Under the pieces are notes generated by a model. It saw only the letters and a list, made by a program, of their open reading frames with translations, ran no database searches and had not been told where the DNA came from. A stretch of 64,000 nucleotides of DNA from Hirudinaria manillensis (lineage: Eukaryota; Annelida; Clitellata; Hirudinida; Hirudinidae), in NCBI GenBank assembly GCA_034509925.1, contig CM067529.1, forward strand, positions 4,969,001 to 5,033,000, given 5' to 3'. Of the stretch, positions 51,558 through 63,744 are shown one piece after another. Positions within the stretch are counted from its first letter, which is position 1; every line of letters begins with the position of its first letter. Position numbers and translations under genes: made by a program.

Positions 51558-53419
51558 TCATGTCATTTTATTATTTAATGCACAGCTTTTGCCATATGAA
51601 ACTTCTGAAAAATGACTGTAGGGATTTGGACTCTTGATTGCAAACCCACACAGCCAGCAGAAATGTGTATTACACTGACAACAGAACATCTTGTTACATC
51701 CACCAGATTTCTAAAAAGTGAGACAAATGAGAGATGTTAATATTAATGTTAATTCTAAAATTTCAACAATTACCTCAACAATTGCTTTACAATTTGGGCA
51801 TTTTTTACAGTTTGACTCTATCCATCTAACGGCTTCAAAAACAGCTCCGATTTCCTTTAACCTATTTTTTCCATGTATTTCTTCTAATTTTTTCTTGGCT
51901 TCTCCAGTTGCCTTCATATATTCATCCCTCACCCTATCAATGTCAGCTGCAAAATAAAAATGTTTAGTTCTTTAAAGTAAGACCCATAAATAACTCAATT
52001 TTATTTATCCAAAATTGAATGTCCCACAAACCAGTTCTAATTCTGCACTTTTCGACACCATGATAGCTTGACATGCAAAGGACGCAAAAAGCATAATGGC
52101 AAACTTGGCACATCGCAAGATTTTCTTGTTTGTCGATGATAACCGGACTGCCACAAGTAACCCTTGGGCAATATTTGATGTCGCTCATGACATCCAATGT
52201 GCTTTTCAGAAGAAGCCTATCATATCTTTCAAATTGTTCTTCATTAACCAGTCCCTTGATCTGAAGTAGTAAACCAAGCTTTATTAAATCCAGCTGATAT
52301 TATTCATTGGAGGTTTAGTTAGTTGAATCTGTCAAAGGACAGATCTCCAACAAGGCATCATACAAACCACATTTGGATATATCTGGGAATCACATTTTTC
52401 AACAAGGCAATTGAGAAAATTGACATTTCCTTCTGTAATGTGAACTGAGAGAAATCCCAACAAACATTCCTCGCAAAACAGGTGGCCACACTTTCCCAAC
52501 TGAACACATTCCGCTCCTGGTTTCATGGCAAAACAAATAGGGCATTCGTGAAAATCCTTATCAAACACTTCTTTCTCTCTGTTAGAAAAATATATATAAA
52601 ATAACGAATCAAATTATATAACCTTTGTAAATTTATCAAACCTTTGTAAAGTGTATTGTGTGAGAATCCTTAATTTATCTGGTGTCACTCTGAGAGGAAA
52701 TGTAATGTTCAGATATTCAAGAACTTCAGCTTGCAAAAAACCAATCCAGGTAAAGAGAATAACATTGTTGCAATTCTCTATCCACAGCTCTGTCAGTTTA
52801 TTTTTCAAAATTTCAAGCTGAAAATATAACCATTGCATGTAAATTATGCTAAAAGTAATGATTTCATTCAAAAAAGTTCTTGTAAATTATCCTTCAAAAT
52901 TAAATCTCATATTCATTAATTTCAAATTTAACTGATTAAAAGCCAGATTTTAAAATACTTTTTTGTTCCTGCAGCAGTTCATATCAATAACACAAATAGA
53001 AAAACGTTATTGAGATTTTGTCATATGTTTAAGCAATCGAATGGGAATTAAATAATGCTTTGAATTATAAAATACCTGGTCAGAAGTTAACCAGTAACAT
53101 GAGAGTTCACAAATTGGGGGATCCAAAGAAGGATAATCAGAAGGTAATTGAAAATTTAAAACAATTGGAGAAAGGTGCCTCAGTTGATGTATATCACCTG
53201 AACATAAAGTAAACAAATTGAATTTTCCCAAAACCAAAATGCACATAAAAAATGAAACACACCATCACAAATAACATCATGAGTGTTGGAGTTGTCTTGA
53301 GGATTAATAAATACCGTCCCTCTATAGGGTTTTTCTGAAATGTCACAGACAAAAACTTCATCTCCATAAATACTCTGAAGAGCCAATATTTCATCTGCTT
53401 GATCATTTTCATCTGACAT
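51558..53419 (-). CDS. RNF14: RNF14-like RBR E3 ubiquitin ligase, copy A
   Basis: Seven exons, approximately 53419-53264, 53203-53078, 52820-52642, 52579-52366, 52262-52033, 51950-51777 and 51712-51558, give about 410 residues (human RNF14 474). RBR ligases take ubiquitin from an E2 onto a RING2 Cys and then onto substrate; RNF14 acts in transcription and ribosome-linked quality control. An N-terminal RWD domain (residues 1-150) starts MSDENDQADEILALQSIYGD and has LPSDYPSLDPP. RING1 is CPICFAMKPGAEC...CGHLFCEECL. The IBR includes YCPRVTCGSPV and CQVCHYAFCVLC. RING2 is CPNCKAIVE then GGCNKMFCCQC and FCWLC, with the catalytic Cys in GGC. The tail has NPYSHF as in RNF14. All zinc ligands are intact, so this copy should be functional. 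Confidence 0.9.
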
Positions 53420-54119
53420 GTTCTGAAAATATTTTATATATTTTACGAAGATCAGAATGAAATCGATACTAGTACACGAAAAGGTAAAACCTCCATCGTT
53501 TCTACTCGTCCTAATCTAAACCCTTGGACCTGTTTAGTATTAATGAAACTTAACTCCACCCAACGTACTGCCAACCAATGTTGACATGATGCATTACGTA
53601 ATTATTCTGATTGTTCTTTAAATTTAATTCTTAATGAATAATTGTAAAAAAAATTTAAAACAAATTTTTACGATACGTTTGCAGTAATCTGCCCGGAAAA
53701 TTACATATAGACCGAGTGTCAAATATCAACGTATGGAGGTTTTCAGGCATCCAAGGGCTACAACTGAGCTTAGAACTCTATCGAATGCTTATATTGTGAC
53801 ATTTAGCCCATAATAGGGAGACTATCTCCACGAATTACCTATAGTTCTTTTCCCAACTTGTTTGGTTTTTTTTAAAAATAAATTCGTGTTATAAAGCAAC
53901 ACGCGGCCACGCTTTTAAGCTGAGACCTAAGCTGACTAGATCCAATTGGAACCAATGTAATTATCCCTCCCACCAATTTCGAACATCACCCCATTTCAAA
54001 TTTCACTAATATTTAATATTATATAATATATATAATACTTTTCTTCTACTTGATCAAAAGTCATGATCAACCATTAAATGCCTATAAAATTTAGCGCACT
54101 AAACATTACTGATATCATT

Positions 54120-55961
54120 TTATTCAAATAATACACAGCCATTGCCATTTTCTGGAAAATGACTGTAGGGATTTCGACTCTTGATTACAATCCCACACAA
54201 CCAACAGAAATATGTATTACACTGACGACAGAACATCTTGTTACATCCACTAGATTTCTGAAAGTGACAAATGAGATATATTAATGATTAATGTTAATTC
54301 TAAAATTCCAACATTTACCTCAATACTTGTTTTACAATTTGGGCATTCTTTACAGTTTGACTTTATCCAATTTACAGTTTCAAAATTAGCTACAATTTCC
54401 TTTAACCTCTTTTTTCCATATATTTCTTCTAATTTTTTCTTGGCTTCTCCAGTTGCCTTCATATATTCACCCCTCAGCCTATCAATGTCAGCTGCAACAT
54501 AAAAAGGTTTAGTTCTTTAAAGTAAGACCCATAAATAACTCAATTTTATTTATCCAAACTTGGTCCCACAAACCAGTTCTAATTCTGCACTTTTCGACAC
54601 CATGATAGCTTAACATGCAAATGACGCAAAAAGCGTAATGGCAAACTTGGCACATCGCAAGATTTTCTTGTTTGTCGATGATAACCGGACTGCCGCAAGT
54701 AACCCTTGGGCAATATTTGATGTCGCTCATGACATCCAATGTGCTTTTCAGAAGAAGCCTATCATATCTTTCAAATTGTTCTTCATTAACCAGTCCCTTG
54801 ATCTGAAGTAATAAACCAAGCTTTATTAAATCCAGCTGATATTATTCATTGGAGGTTTAGTTAGTTGAATCTGTCAAAGGACAGATCTCCAACAAGTCAT
54901 CATACAAACCACATTTGGATATATCTGGGAATCACATTTTTCAACGAGGCAATTGAGGACGTTAACATTTCCATCTGTAATGTGAACTGAGAGAAATCCC
55001 AATAAACATTCCTTGCAAAACAGGTGGCCACACTTTCCTAACTGGAGACATTCTGTTCCTGGCTTCATGGCAAAACAAATAGGGCATTCGTGAAAATCCT
55101 TATTAAACACTTCTTCCTCTCTGTTAGAAAAATATATATAAAATAAAGAATCAAATTATATAACCTTTGTAAATGTATCAAACCTTTGTAAAGTGTATTG
55201 TGTGAGAATCCTTAATTTATCTGGTGTCACTCTGAGAGGAAATGTAATGTTCAGATATTCAAGAACTTCAGCTTGCAAAAAACCAATCCAGGTAAAGAGA
55301 ATAACATTGTTGCAATTCTCTATCCACTGCTCTGTCAGTTTATTTTTCAAAATTTCAAGCTGAAAATATAACCATTGCATGTAAATTATGCTAAAAGTAA
55401 TGATTTCATTCAAAAAAGTTCTTGTAAATTCTCCTTCAAAATTAAATCTCATATTCATTAATTTCAAATTTAACTGATTAAAAGCCAGATTTTAAAATAC
55501 TTTTTTGTTCCTGCAGCAGTTCATATCAATAACACAAATAGAAAAACGTTATTGAGATTTTGTCATATGTTTAAGCAATCGAATGGGAATTAAATAATGC
55601 TTTGAATTATAAAATACCTGGTCAGACGTTAACCAGTAACATGAGAGTTCACAAATTGGGGGATCCAAAGAAGGGTAATCAGAAGGTAATTGAAAATTTA
55701 AAACAATTGGAGAAAGGTGCCTCAGTTGATGTATATCACCTGAACATAAAGTAAACAAATTGAATTTTCCCAAAACCAAAATGCACATAAAAAATGAAAC
55801 ACACCATCACAAATAACATCATGAGTGTTGGAGTTGTCTTGAGGATTAATAAATACCGTCCCTCTATAGGGTTTTTCTGAAATGTCACAGACAAAAACTT
55901 CATCTCCATAAATACTCTGAAGAGCCAATATTTCATCTGCTTGATCATTTTCATCTGACAT
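54120..55961 (-). CDS. RNF14: RNF14-like RBR E3 ubiquitin ligase, copy B
   Basis: This is the upstream tandem copy, with the same seven-exon layout as copy A, shifted by about 2.54 kb and running from 55961 to a stop at 54120. The RWD exons are identical in protein, and RING1 differs at a few residues (CPICFAMKPGTECLQLGKCG). The IBR differs at CVICMLSYHG versus CVLCMSSYHG. Divergence rises sharply towards the 3' end: the exon before RING2 and the tail (SSGCNKMFCRQC, FCWLCGIVIKSRNPYSHF) have many replacements, and the last residues differ completely (ENGNGCVLFE). The catalytic Cys (SGC) and zinc ligands remain, so the copy is probably active. Both copies carry their own 5' flank, so both may be transcribed. 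Confidence 0.88.
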
Positions 55962-56297
55962 GTTCTGAAAATATTTTATATATTTTACGAAGATCAGAAT
56001 GAAATCGATACTAGTACACGAAAAGGTAAAACCTTGAAAGCCTCCATCGTTTCTACTCGTCCTAACCTAAACCCAGTTATTCCGTAAGACCTGTTTAGTA
56101 TTAATGAGGCTTAACTCCGCCCAACGTACTGCCAATTAATGTTGACATGTTGCAAAATGTAATTATGCAATATGTTCTTTAATTTTAATTTTTAATGAAT
56201 AATTGTAAAATTTTAAAACAAATTTTTACGATAGGTTTGGCCGCTAATCTGCCAGGAAAATTACAAATAGACCGAATGTCAAATATCAACGTGTGGG

Positions 56298-56914
56298 GGT
56301 ACCCGATTTAGTGTCCGGCTTACCGGAATTGGACCACCTCAGTCGGCCAACGACCGGCCGTGCAGCCACTACCGTTCGCTCGGCCGATCCGAATTGCCAT
56401 CAAAAATGCATACCAAAATACCCAATCAATCTTTGCCATCTGGGGTCGTTCGTAAAAGACATCCGCAAAAATGTTTGTTTCGATCCCCCTACCCAACTTC
56501 ACTGTTAAATTAAACCATTCTCCTTCGCAGAATTCAGCAATTTGCCAACAAATTTCTATTACGAATTTTCTATAGGGCTCACATCAAATCCGCAGTTCTA
56601 ATATGAGTTTAGCAAACTAAAGTTTAAGCTTTGTTTGTTTTATAAATATTCAATTTTATTTATTACTGAAGGACTTCGAAGTGGGTTTTTTTCAGTTTTG
56701 TTATGGACCCCTGATTGGGTGCAAACATTTATGTCAATTCATTAAGATATTTCAAAATAATAGAATTACCAAATTAATTGCATGCAATGTATAATAAATA
56801 ATTTTAAATTAAATTAGTAAAAAACTCAAACCTTTAAGTTACAGTCTTTTTTCTGATTATAATGATATATTTCGGACTTTTTGGCTACCTGTTGTGACCC
56901 GATTTATTGTTGTA
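56298..56914. other. spacer between RNF14 pair and SIRT1
   Basis: The first 230 bases are unusually GC-rich (about 56298-56500) next to the edge of the duplication. The rest is AT-rich. The RNF14 copy B gene (-) and SIRT1 (+) diverge here. No exon was recognised; the reading frames over the GC-rich patch have no known domain. Confidence 0.35.
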
Positions 56915-59798
56915 ATGGCGGCGGAGGAATTGGGCGTAAGAAGTGCAGAGAGTGGATCTAAGCAATCACTGAAGAGAGCGTTGGATGATAATTTTGAAGA
57001 TAAACCTCATTTAACAGAGAGCGAATTCTACAAGTGTCCCAAGCGTTCGCGTTTAGACGATCAGCATAATAGCGACATTACAGCACCAACTAGTTGTGAT
57101 TCCCCCATTTTCAATATGACCGGTTAGTGGCTGTTGATGCAGTTGTTTCACAAAACGTACTTTTGAAGCGATCGTGTTCGTGGTGTGTTTGCCTCCAATT
57201 GTTGGTATAATTGAACGCCTTTTAAATCTGGCATGCATAAACTCTTGAAACTTTACCTCAGTGATCGATTTGCCCATTTTATATAAATTGATGTAAAAGC
57301 AATATAAAGATTAACTTTATGTTTGTGGAATTTCTGAATTTTTTTACAACTAATGTCTAAATTGATAGTTTTAAACCTCATCTTATCAGATGATGATAAT
57401 AAAGTAGTCACTTTTATGTTTAAAAATTGTCCATTTACAAATTTCGATGTTTACATTTAACATTTTGAAATTTAGACCCGATCGAGACAGGTGATGAAGA
57501 ATTGGATGAAAACCTTTTGAATGAGATCAGTTCTTTGTTTGACATGAAATCATCGTCATCTCTGGGTTAGACATCATTATAATTTTATAAGGGAATGTAA
57601 TTCTAAATTAGTTGCTGAAAGTGAATAATTTGAGATCTGATTTGACTGCACAAATCACTGACATACAAATATGATAATACCGATTTTGTTGTAGAAATCA
57701 ATGTTTATTTAATTTTGCATTCAATCAATAGCTGCCATGATGTGGATTGAAAGAAGGATGGGATCAGGAGATGATCCAAGATCGATTTTGAAAAACATGA
57801 GTGTCGATGAGAAGGAAATACCAGTCGATTTGGATGATGCAGCCCTATGGAAACTCATAGCAAGTTGTGTGGCTGAACCTCCAAGGAGGAGCAAATTAGA
57901 AAGTGTTTCTACTTATGAAGATGTTGTTGAGCTCATAAAGAAGTCATCAAAGATCGTTGTCTTGACAGGAGCTGGAGTGAGTGACTTGATATTTGATTTT
58001 ATTTCAGTGTATATTTATAACATGTTCACGATCATATTGAGAAGCACTACTTACGTTCCTTAACCAGGTATCGGTGTCTTGTGGGATTCCAGATTTTAGA
58101 TCTCGAAATGGCATTTATGCCAGGCTCTCCGTCGATTATCCTGATTTACCCGATCCGCAGGCGATGTTTGACATCAGTTACTTCAAGAAGAATCCAAAGC
58201 CTTTCTTCAAGTTTGCAAAAGTAATCATTCATCTGAATTGAGCATTTTTTTTCTTTTTGATTTCAATATTGAATAAAGAACACAATATTGATGACCAATT
58301 GCACATTCATTTACTAATAGGAAATATATCCGGGGAAATTTCATCCGTCGTTGAGTCATTTCTTTATCGGAGCATTGGAGAAATCGGGAAAACTTCTGAG
58401 GAACTACACGCAGAATATCGACACCTTAGAACCGTCTGCCGGCATTTCTCGAGTCATCCAATGCCACGGTGAGATGGCAACATTAAATCGACATTAAATG
58501 TTTACGATATTATTTTAATCGTTCGATTAACGTTCATTTTAAGGATCGTTTTCGACGGCCACATGCATGACGTGCAAGCATAAAGTCGATGCAGATGCAA
58601 TAAGAGACGACGTCATGAAACAGGTTGGATCGGAACCTCGTCAAACACGGACACGGTGTTTAATGATTTCGATTGCACGCAGGTCATACCCAGGTGTCCG
58701 ACGTGCCCTCCTGATTGTGACTTTAACATCTTGAAGCCAGACATCGTCTTTTTTGGTGAAAGTCTTCCAGAAGAATTCCAACAGTTTGAACTCGACAAAG
58801 ATGAGTGCGACCTACTCATCGTAATGGGTTCCTCTCTAATCGTTCGGCCCGTCGCCATCATTCCAAGTCGGTTCTCAGAAGTTTTTAACAACAAGTTTTG
58901 ATTTGATTGCCTCAAGTTTCTCAATTTTCAGACGTCCTCCCGTCGCACGTTCCTCAGGTTTTGATCAACCGAGAGAATTTGCCTCACATGAATTTCGACG
59001 TGGAGCTATTGGGAGACTGCGACGGAATCATACAAAGACTCTGCAAAGACCTGGGCGAACCGTTCTCAGAGTTAACGAGCTCCGTCGAAAGTAGTTGTCC
59101 CAAGATCGAGGAGGAAGCGACGGATCGGAGTCCGGAAACCGCGTCGGACGCTCGAGAAGCCAGTTGTTTGGTTACTTCGAATTCGGAAGAACTGCCGACG
59201 CCTCCGTCGACAAATAAGAAATCGGAAGAAAAGGTCGACTGCGACACGACCGTCGACGACGTCGGAGCTTCGAAGGAACCCGACAGTTCGACTCCTCGGG
59301 AGAAAGAGGAGCGCACGAGCGGAGGTTCGCACGGCACGGCGTCCGCATTTTTATATCTGCAGCTTCGATGAGATTTTGTTTATTTTCAGAAGATAAGAAC
59401 AAAGTTGGAACTATAGACTCTGAAGGTTGTAGTGCATCCAATGGTGAAGATGTAAAACCAGAAAGCAAGAAGCTTCTAGACGTCGCAGAACTATTACAAG
59501 GTAAAATCGTCCGATGGACGCCTAGAATTCAAAACTTCGACTCAGCTCGAATCTCGTTTTAGGCAAAGATTACGTGTGCTCGGAGCCACGAAGGTACATA
59601 TTCCAAGGGGCGGAACTGTCGGAGTCGACCGACTCCGAGTGGGAAGAGGACGAGGAAGGCGAGGAAGAAGACGACGAAGCGGACGAGGACTACGAAGCCG
59701 AAAGCGGCGACGCGTGCAAATCGAAGGAATCTCCGTCTAAAGCGGACGGGGAGGTGTCGGAAGCGGAGGACGAGCCTCGTCCCGACGGAAACGAGTGA
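56915..59798 (+). CDS. SIRT1: SIRT1, NAD-dependent protein deacetylase
   Basis: Ten exons join in phase: 56915-57122, 57476-57565, 57732-57976, 58068-58220, 58321-58468, 58544-58623, 58683-58866, 58932-59324, 59390-59500 and 59563-59798, about 615 residues. SIRT1 removes acetyl groups from histones, p53 and other nuclear proteins using NAD+. The N-terminus has a basic CPKRSR, a likely nuclear signal. The catalytic core reads GAGVSVSCGIPDFRSRNG, then TQNIDTLE and QCHGSFSTATC, where His is the catalytic base. The zinc site is CMTC...CPTC, followed by KPDIVFFGESLPEEF, MGSSLIVRPVA, LINRENLPH and ELLGDCDG. The segment YVCSEPRRYIFQGAEL matches the C-terminal activating ESA motif of SIRT1. A Glu/Asp/Ser-rich linker of about 100 residues (exons 8-9) and a very acidic tail are specific to this protein. 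All catalytic residues are present. Confidence 0.95.
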
Positions 59799-59804
59799 AA
59801 AACA

Positions 59805-59862
59805 TTTATTGACAGTCTCGACAATTGTAAATTGGTCGTGTCACGTTTAGCTGTAAATTAAA
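59805..59862. terminator. overlapping opposed poly(A) signals of SIRT1 and GRIP-like gene
   Basis: The minus strand has AATAAA at 59810-59805, only seven bases past the SIRT1 stop codon. The plus strand has the variant ATTAAA at 59857-59862. The GRIP-like stop codon is at 59983-59981. If both signals are used, the two transcripts overlap tail to tail by roughly 100 bases. Confidence 0.45.
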
Positions 59863-59980
59863 AGCATGACCGATGACTGCAGACGACTCTTTTCTAACGA
59901 CGGGTCGCTTACCTAATTTTTTCGGAGGTCGGTCGGACCTAAAAAAAGTACCTAGAAACAGTTACTTGAAAAGTGTAAGA

Positions 59981-62900
59981 TCAGTCAAACGTGGTTCTAT
60001 TTCCTTCGTGTCTGCAAATGACGAGCTCCAACGTACGACCCGCCTCCTTTACGATGCCGATGACGTCGCTCGTAGTCATTGCTCGTAAATCGACTCCGTT
60101 GGCCTGGCAATAAGTATTCCACGTCTGATTGTGGTGTTGATTGCAATCATGCTTTAAATTACTGTTACCTGAATTACTTTGTCGTACACTTCGAGTACGT
60201 TTTCAGCAGGTCCGCCGGGCATAATTCCGCTGATGAATATTCCGGATTCTTGAATTCCGTCCGATAATCCAAATCCAAAACTGTCGGTCGGAAGTCGTCG
60301 CGTGAGTGAGACCACGGCAAAGTCTGTCGCCGGAAGTACTTTCTGTGTTTTGTCTGGTAATTCTGTAGTTGCATGCAATTCTGGTCCTGTTGGCTTTTCT
60401 GGGGGAAAGGTGTGGTGCTCGTTTGTTATGTCGATGACTGGAGAGCACGATCGGAATTGCTTCGGATCTTCTGGACGCTTCGGCAACGCGTCCGTAGAGA
60501 CGGTCACGTTTTCGCTGCATTCCACGCTGTCGCCAAAGCTCTCGACGCTGGGGAACTGTATGCTTTCAAACAGTTTCGACCACTGGTCGTAATATGATTC
60601 TGCTTGGGGAAAGCTACCACGTTGTTTAAGTTTTGGAGGGGGAACCACTGCACGGATTTCTTTCTTGCTTGAGCTCACCGTAGTACCTCTGGCTGGATAA
60701 GGGTAGTTTTGGGTTGATGAGTCTCCTCTAGGACTGCCGTTTGTGTGTTTGGTTGTCGTCGTGGCCGAGGTGGAACAGGTCAAGTAAGTCAGAGAACAGA
60801 CGCATCTATTTGTGGTCTTCGAACATTCTGCGTTGCGTTTCGCACCAAGCGGCTTGACGATTTGAGGTTCAGGCTGAGGCGATTTGGAACTTTCTGGAAC
60901 AGAATTCTTGGCTTGGCTTCCTTTGCATTCTTCATGTGAGGGACCATCAAAAACTCTTTCCAAATCATCCTCAGAGTCCAGGAAGTCAAACAAACTTGAA
61001 AGTCTTGCCGCTGGTGACGATGGATCGGAGTCTATGTGGTGGAGAGTGGGAAGAAGCATTTCTAATTTGTTGTCTTGCAACGCATCGGTGTAGTTCTTCT
61101 CCGACTTTGCATTATTTAAAGAGTCTTCTTGGTAAGTTGCCCTGGTAAGATCGTCTTCAACTATTTGTTCATTCGTTTCTGCTTTTATTTCAAGATCGGC
61201 CCTTGGTCCGTTGTCATCAGAAAACGTTTGAGAAGTTTCGTTTGGTCTGTTGCAGTTCGTTTCTGGAAGTGGACTTACTGTTGGTTCAACTCTCACTTGA
61301 CTTGGAGACGAGCAAAATGGTATTGGTTCACTCATCGTAGACATCTTTAAGTTGGGATATCTTCCCAGGTCGTCCAGTGAATGATGGACGACAGCCTTCA
61401 CGTCGAAGCCTTAAAGGACGTTTGTTTTCTTATGTCTAATAAAAGCATAGGAAACGTCTGATTACTAACGTGGTTTCCCAATGTGGAAGTTTTGGCGAGG
61501 GTTGAAACGGTGGTTATTTACAATTTCGATCGGTTGATTTTTCTCCAATCCTGGAGCATCGTCCATAATCTACAAATTTATTTGCTTCATTTTTTTAATG
61601 CAAATAATCTAAAATGAAACTGATTTTAATTAAAGGTCAGGCAGGTGAGCCTGTATTGTCAGAAATATCACTTAAATGGCCAATACATATAGTTTTACGA
61701 CTGAATAATCTAAGAGTATTGTTGAAAAATTGAGGCTGAGAAAAACAATGCCATATGAATACATATTTGTTACAATAAATTACTTTTGAGGGACATGGCG
61801 CTACATATCGAAAATAATTTAATTCTGAGGTTAGAAGATCAATAATGTGTCATGGGAATGTTATTATTAAAATTGATGTTCACATTTAAATATTTAGATT
61901 TTAATGTCACCTCTTGGACAGGCATCTTGCGGCGCTTACTTTCGTCTGAAAATTATGCAAACGAGAAGAGAAGATTATTTTGTTTTTAAATAATAATGAT
62001 CAAAAAACTACTTGTTTGTTGAAATATCTTTCTGATGACTAAGCATAATTCATCACTCGTCGAAAATTCCCTCGAAATCATCATTTGAGCCGTTTCGCTT
62101 GGAAGTCCGTACAAATTGAGACCATTGACTCTCAAAATTTCATCGCCGACGTGTATGGCTTTCGTTCTGCCAATCAAATATGACCGTCTTAAAGGTACTT
62201 AAAATTTATCAAATGATTTATTCGCGCTAATAATTTCAACCAACTGGTCAGCGAGGCTGAACTCCTGAACTTCCCGGATGACATTTCTTTTGTCGTTGCC
62301 ATGACACCCTATAAGAATACCGAGATCTACAGTTTCCTGCGGCTTAGTTAAAAGGACCGAGTACATCAAGTCTGGAACTCTCGTTGAAACTAAAGATTGA
62401 AACATCTTCAGCTTTAGAAACTTCCACGTTGATGTCCGATGATGAATCGCTACATTTTTACTTTAAAAAACTCCAAGCTTATCAAGTTATTTCATGTTTA
62501 ATTTTAGACAATTCAATTACTTCGAAAGATTTAATAATTTTTACAATTAATAATTGGACGATGAACTTAATGTAAAATTATTTCCTTTTACCCTACACAT
62601 CCCTAAAGCATCCAAACGTTTACGTGACTTACGTCTGGTCGGCGCTAAACCCCCGTTGTCTGGGATGTTTGAGACGTTTGGACCGTTTTGAACGCAGTTG
62701 TTTTGAAGGTAATTCTCGTTGACATTGTGAGCTTGTTTGTGACGAGAGTCATGATGACTGGGTCGAAAACAGCTTATTTCGTGACATGTATTGTGGAACT
62801 CGCCATTTTTCTTTGAAGCCAAGTCTCCGTGGCTTGACGAACAGAACGAGTGTTTGAGTGGGTCACAGTTGTTAAAAACGTTCCTAATGGCTTTGAAATT

Positions 62901-63744
62901 AAATTTCGCTACTGGGAAGTTAGGATAACAAGATGTGGTTTGATTGGTCCAATGACGTTTGTTCGTGTTGATTCTCGCCACGTCAGGATAATTGTCGGCC
63001 GATAGAGAATATTTGATTTCGTTTGAGGTCTTGAGACCTAAGTAAGGAGAAGGCAATGAGAAATTCAGAAGATTTCGTTAGCTATGGACGTTTTCATTAC
63101 TTTTCTCCATCCTCGCGGGAAACCGAATCTCCCGATGCTTAGGTATTATTATCATTTCCATCCAGAAGTCTTGGAATGTACTGTTCAGAATTTCATTGGC
63201 TGCCTGGAGAGAGGTCACTCTTTTTCCATTTATTTCGAGTATTTGATCACCGACATTCAACAATCCCATCCTATTGCGAAACAAAACGATCTGATTTATT
63301 TTTTATATTTTCAGGCAATTTTCTACCTTTCCGTCATGCCGGCTTCGTAGATGCTGTCAACAACGACAACGGCTTCTCCGTCGTTCCTTTCCGAACGAGC
63401 CAAAGTAACATCCAAGCTTTTGCCTGCAACTTTTGAGAGATGGATTCGCAACGGGAGGCTTCTGGTACAGCTGAAATCTATTGGAGTTTAAGGTTCTTTC
63501 GTTTTAATTTCATCGTTTATTATTATTATTATAAAAATGATTGTTTGTTATAATTCTTATCATTATCATTATTTATAAGTTATAAATTATCTTCTAACCT
63601 AACTTATTTATTCTGTACTGGATGAGCAAGACAGCGAAGTTTCCAGACTGTTGCAGGAGTTGGAGAATCATTTTGGGGGTCATGCTATCCACCGAAACTC
63701 CGTTTACTTCCAGGATACGATCTCCCACTTGTAAAGTACCCTCC
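59981..63744 (-). CDS. GRIP: GRIP-like multi-PDZ scaffold, 3' part (continues past right edge)
   Basis: Ten exons join in phase: 63744-63604, 63470-63327, 63270-63101, 63037-62633, 62386-62245, 62166-62012, 61945-61911, 61569-61470, 61409-60169 and 60103-59981. The gene starts beyond the window. Four PDZ domains appear. The first is a C-terminal half (EGTLQVGDRILEVNGVSV). The second is complete (LRIHLSKVAGKSLDVTLA... GLLNVGDQILEINGKRV). The third is LLTKPQETVDLGILIGCH... AIHVGDEILRVNGLNLYG. The last, at the C-terminus, has DSFGFGLSDGIQESGIFISG and RTLELVICR. The last closely follows GRIP PDZ7, and the third resembles GRIP PDZ6 (AIHVGD). GRIP scaffolds AMPA receptors and other membrane proteins. 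A 135-residue linker between the second and third PDZ and a linker of about 460 residues before the last are Ser/Pro-rich; the former is unlike vertebrate GRIP, so another multi-PDZ family is possible. Confidence 0.7.

Larger units (their letters stand above)
51171..56297. repeat. tandem duplication of an RNF14 gene unit, about 2.55 kb each
   Basis: Two head-to-tail copies cover about 51171-53747 and 53748-56297. The left edge of both begins with matching sequence (ATCCAAGGG..ACTGAGCTTAGAA), and both right edges end at GTCAAATATCAACG. Each copy holds a full RNF14 gene with introns and flanks, so the duplication was at the DNA level, not retroposition. Positions are offset by about 2542 bases in the 5' half. 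The copies are almost identical across exons 1-4 and their introns, but clearly diverged in the last two exons. Confidence 0.9.

Noticed and set aside
52033-55110. RNF14 copy as a processed pseudogene
   Set aside because: Both copies keep introns, splice sites and flanks, and neither has a frameshift or stop in recognised exons.
60302-61350. Plus-strand frames opposite the GRIP-like linker exon
   Set aside because: They are shadows of a 413-codon minus-strand exon whose phase matches its neighbours at both ends.
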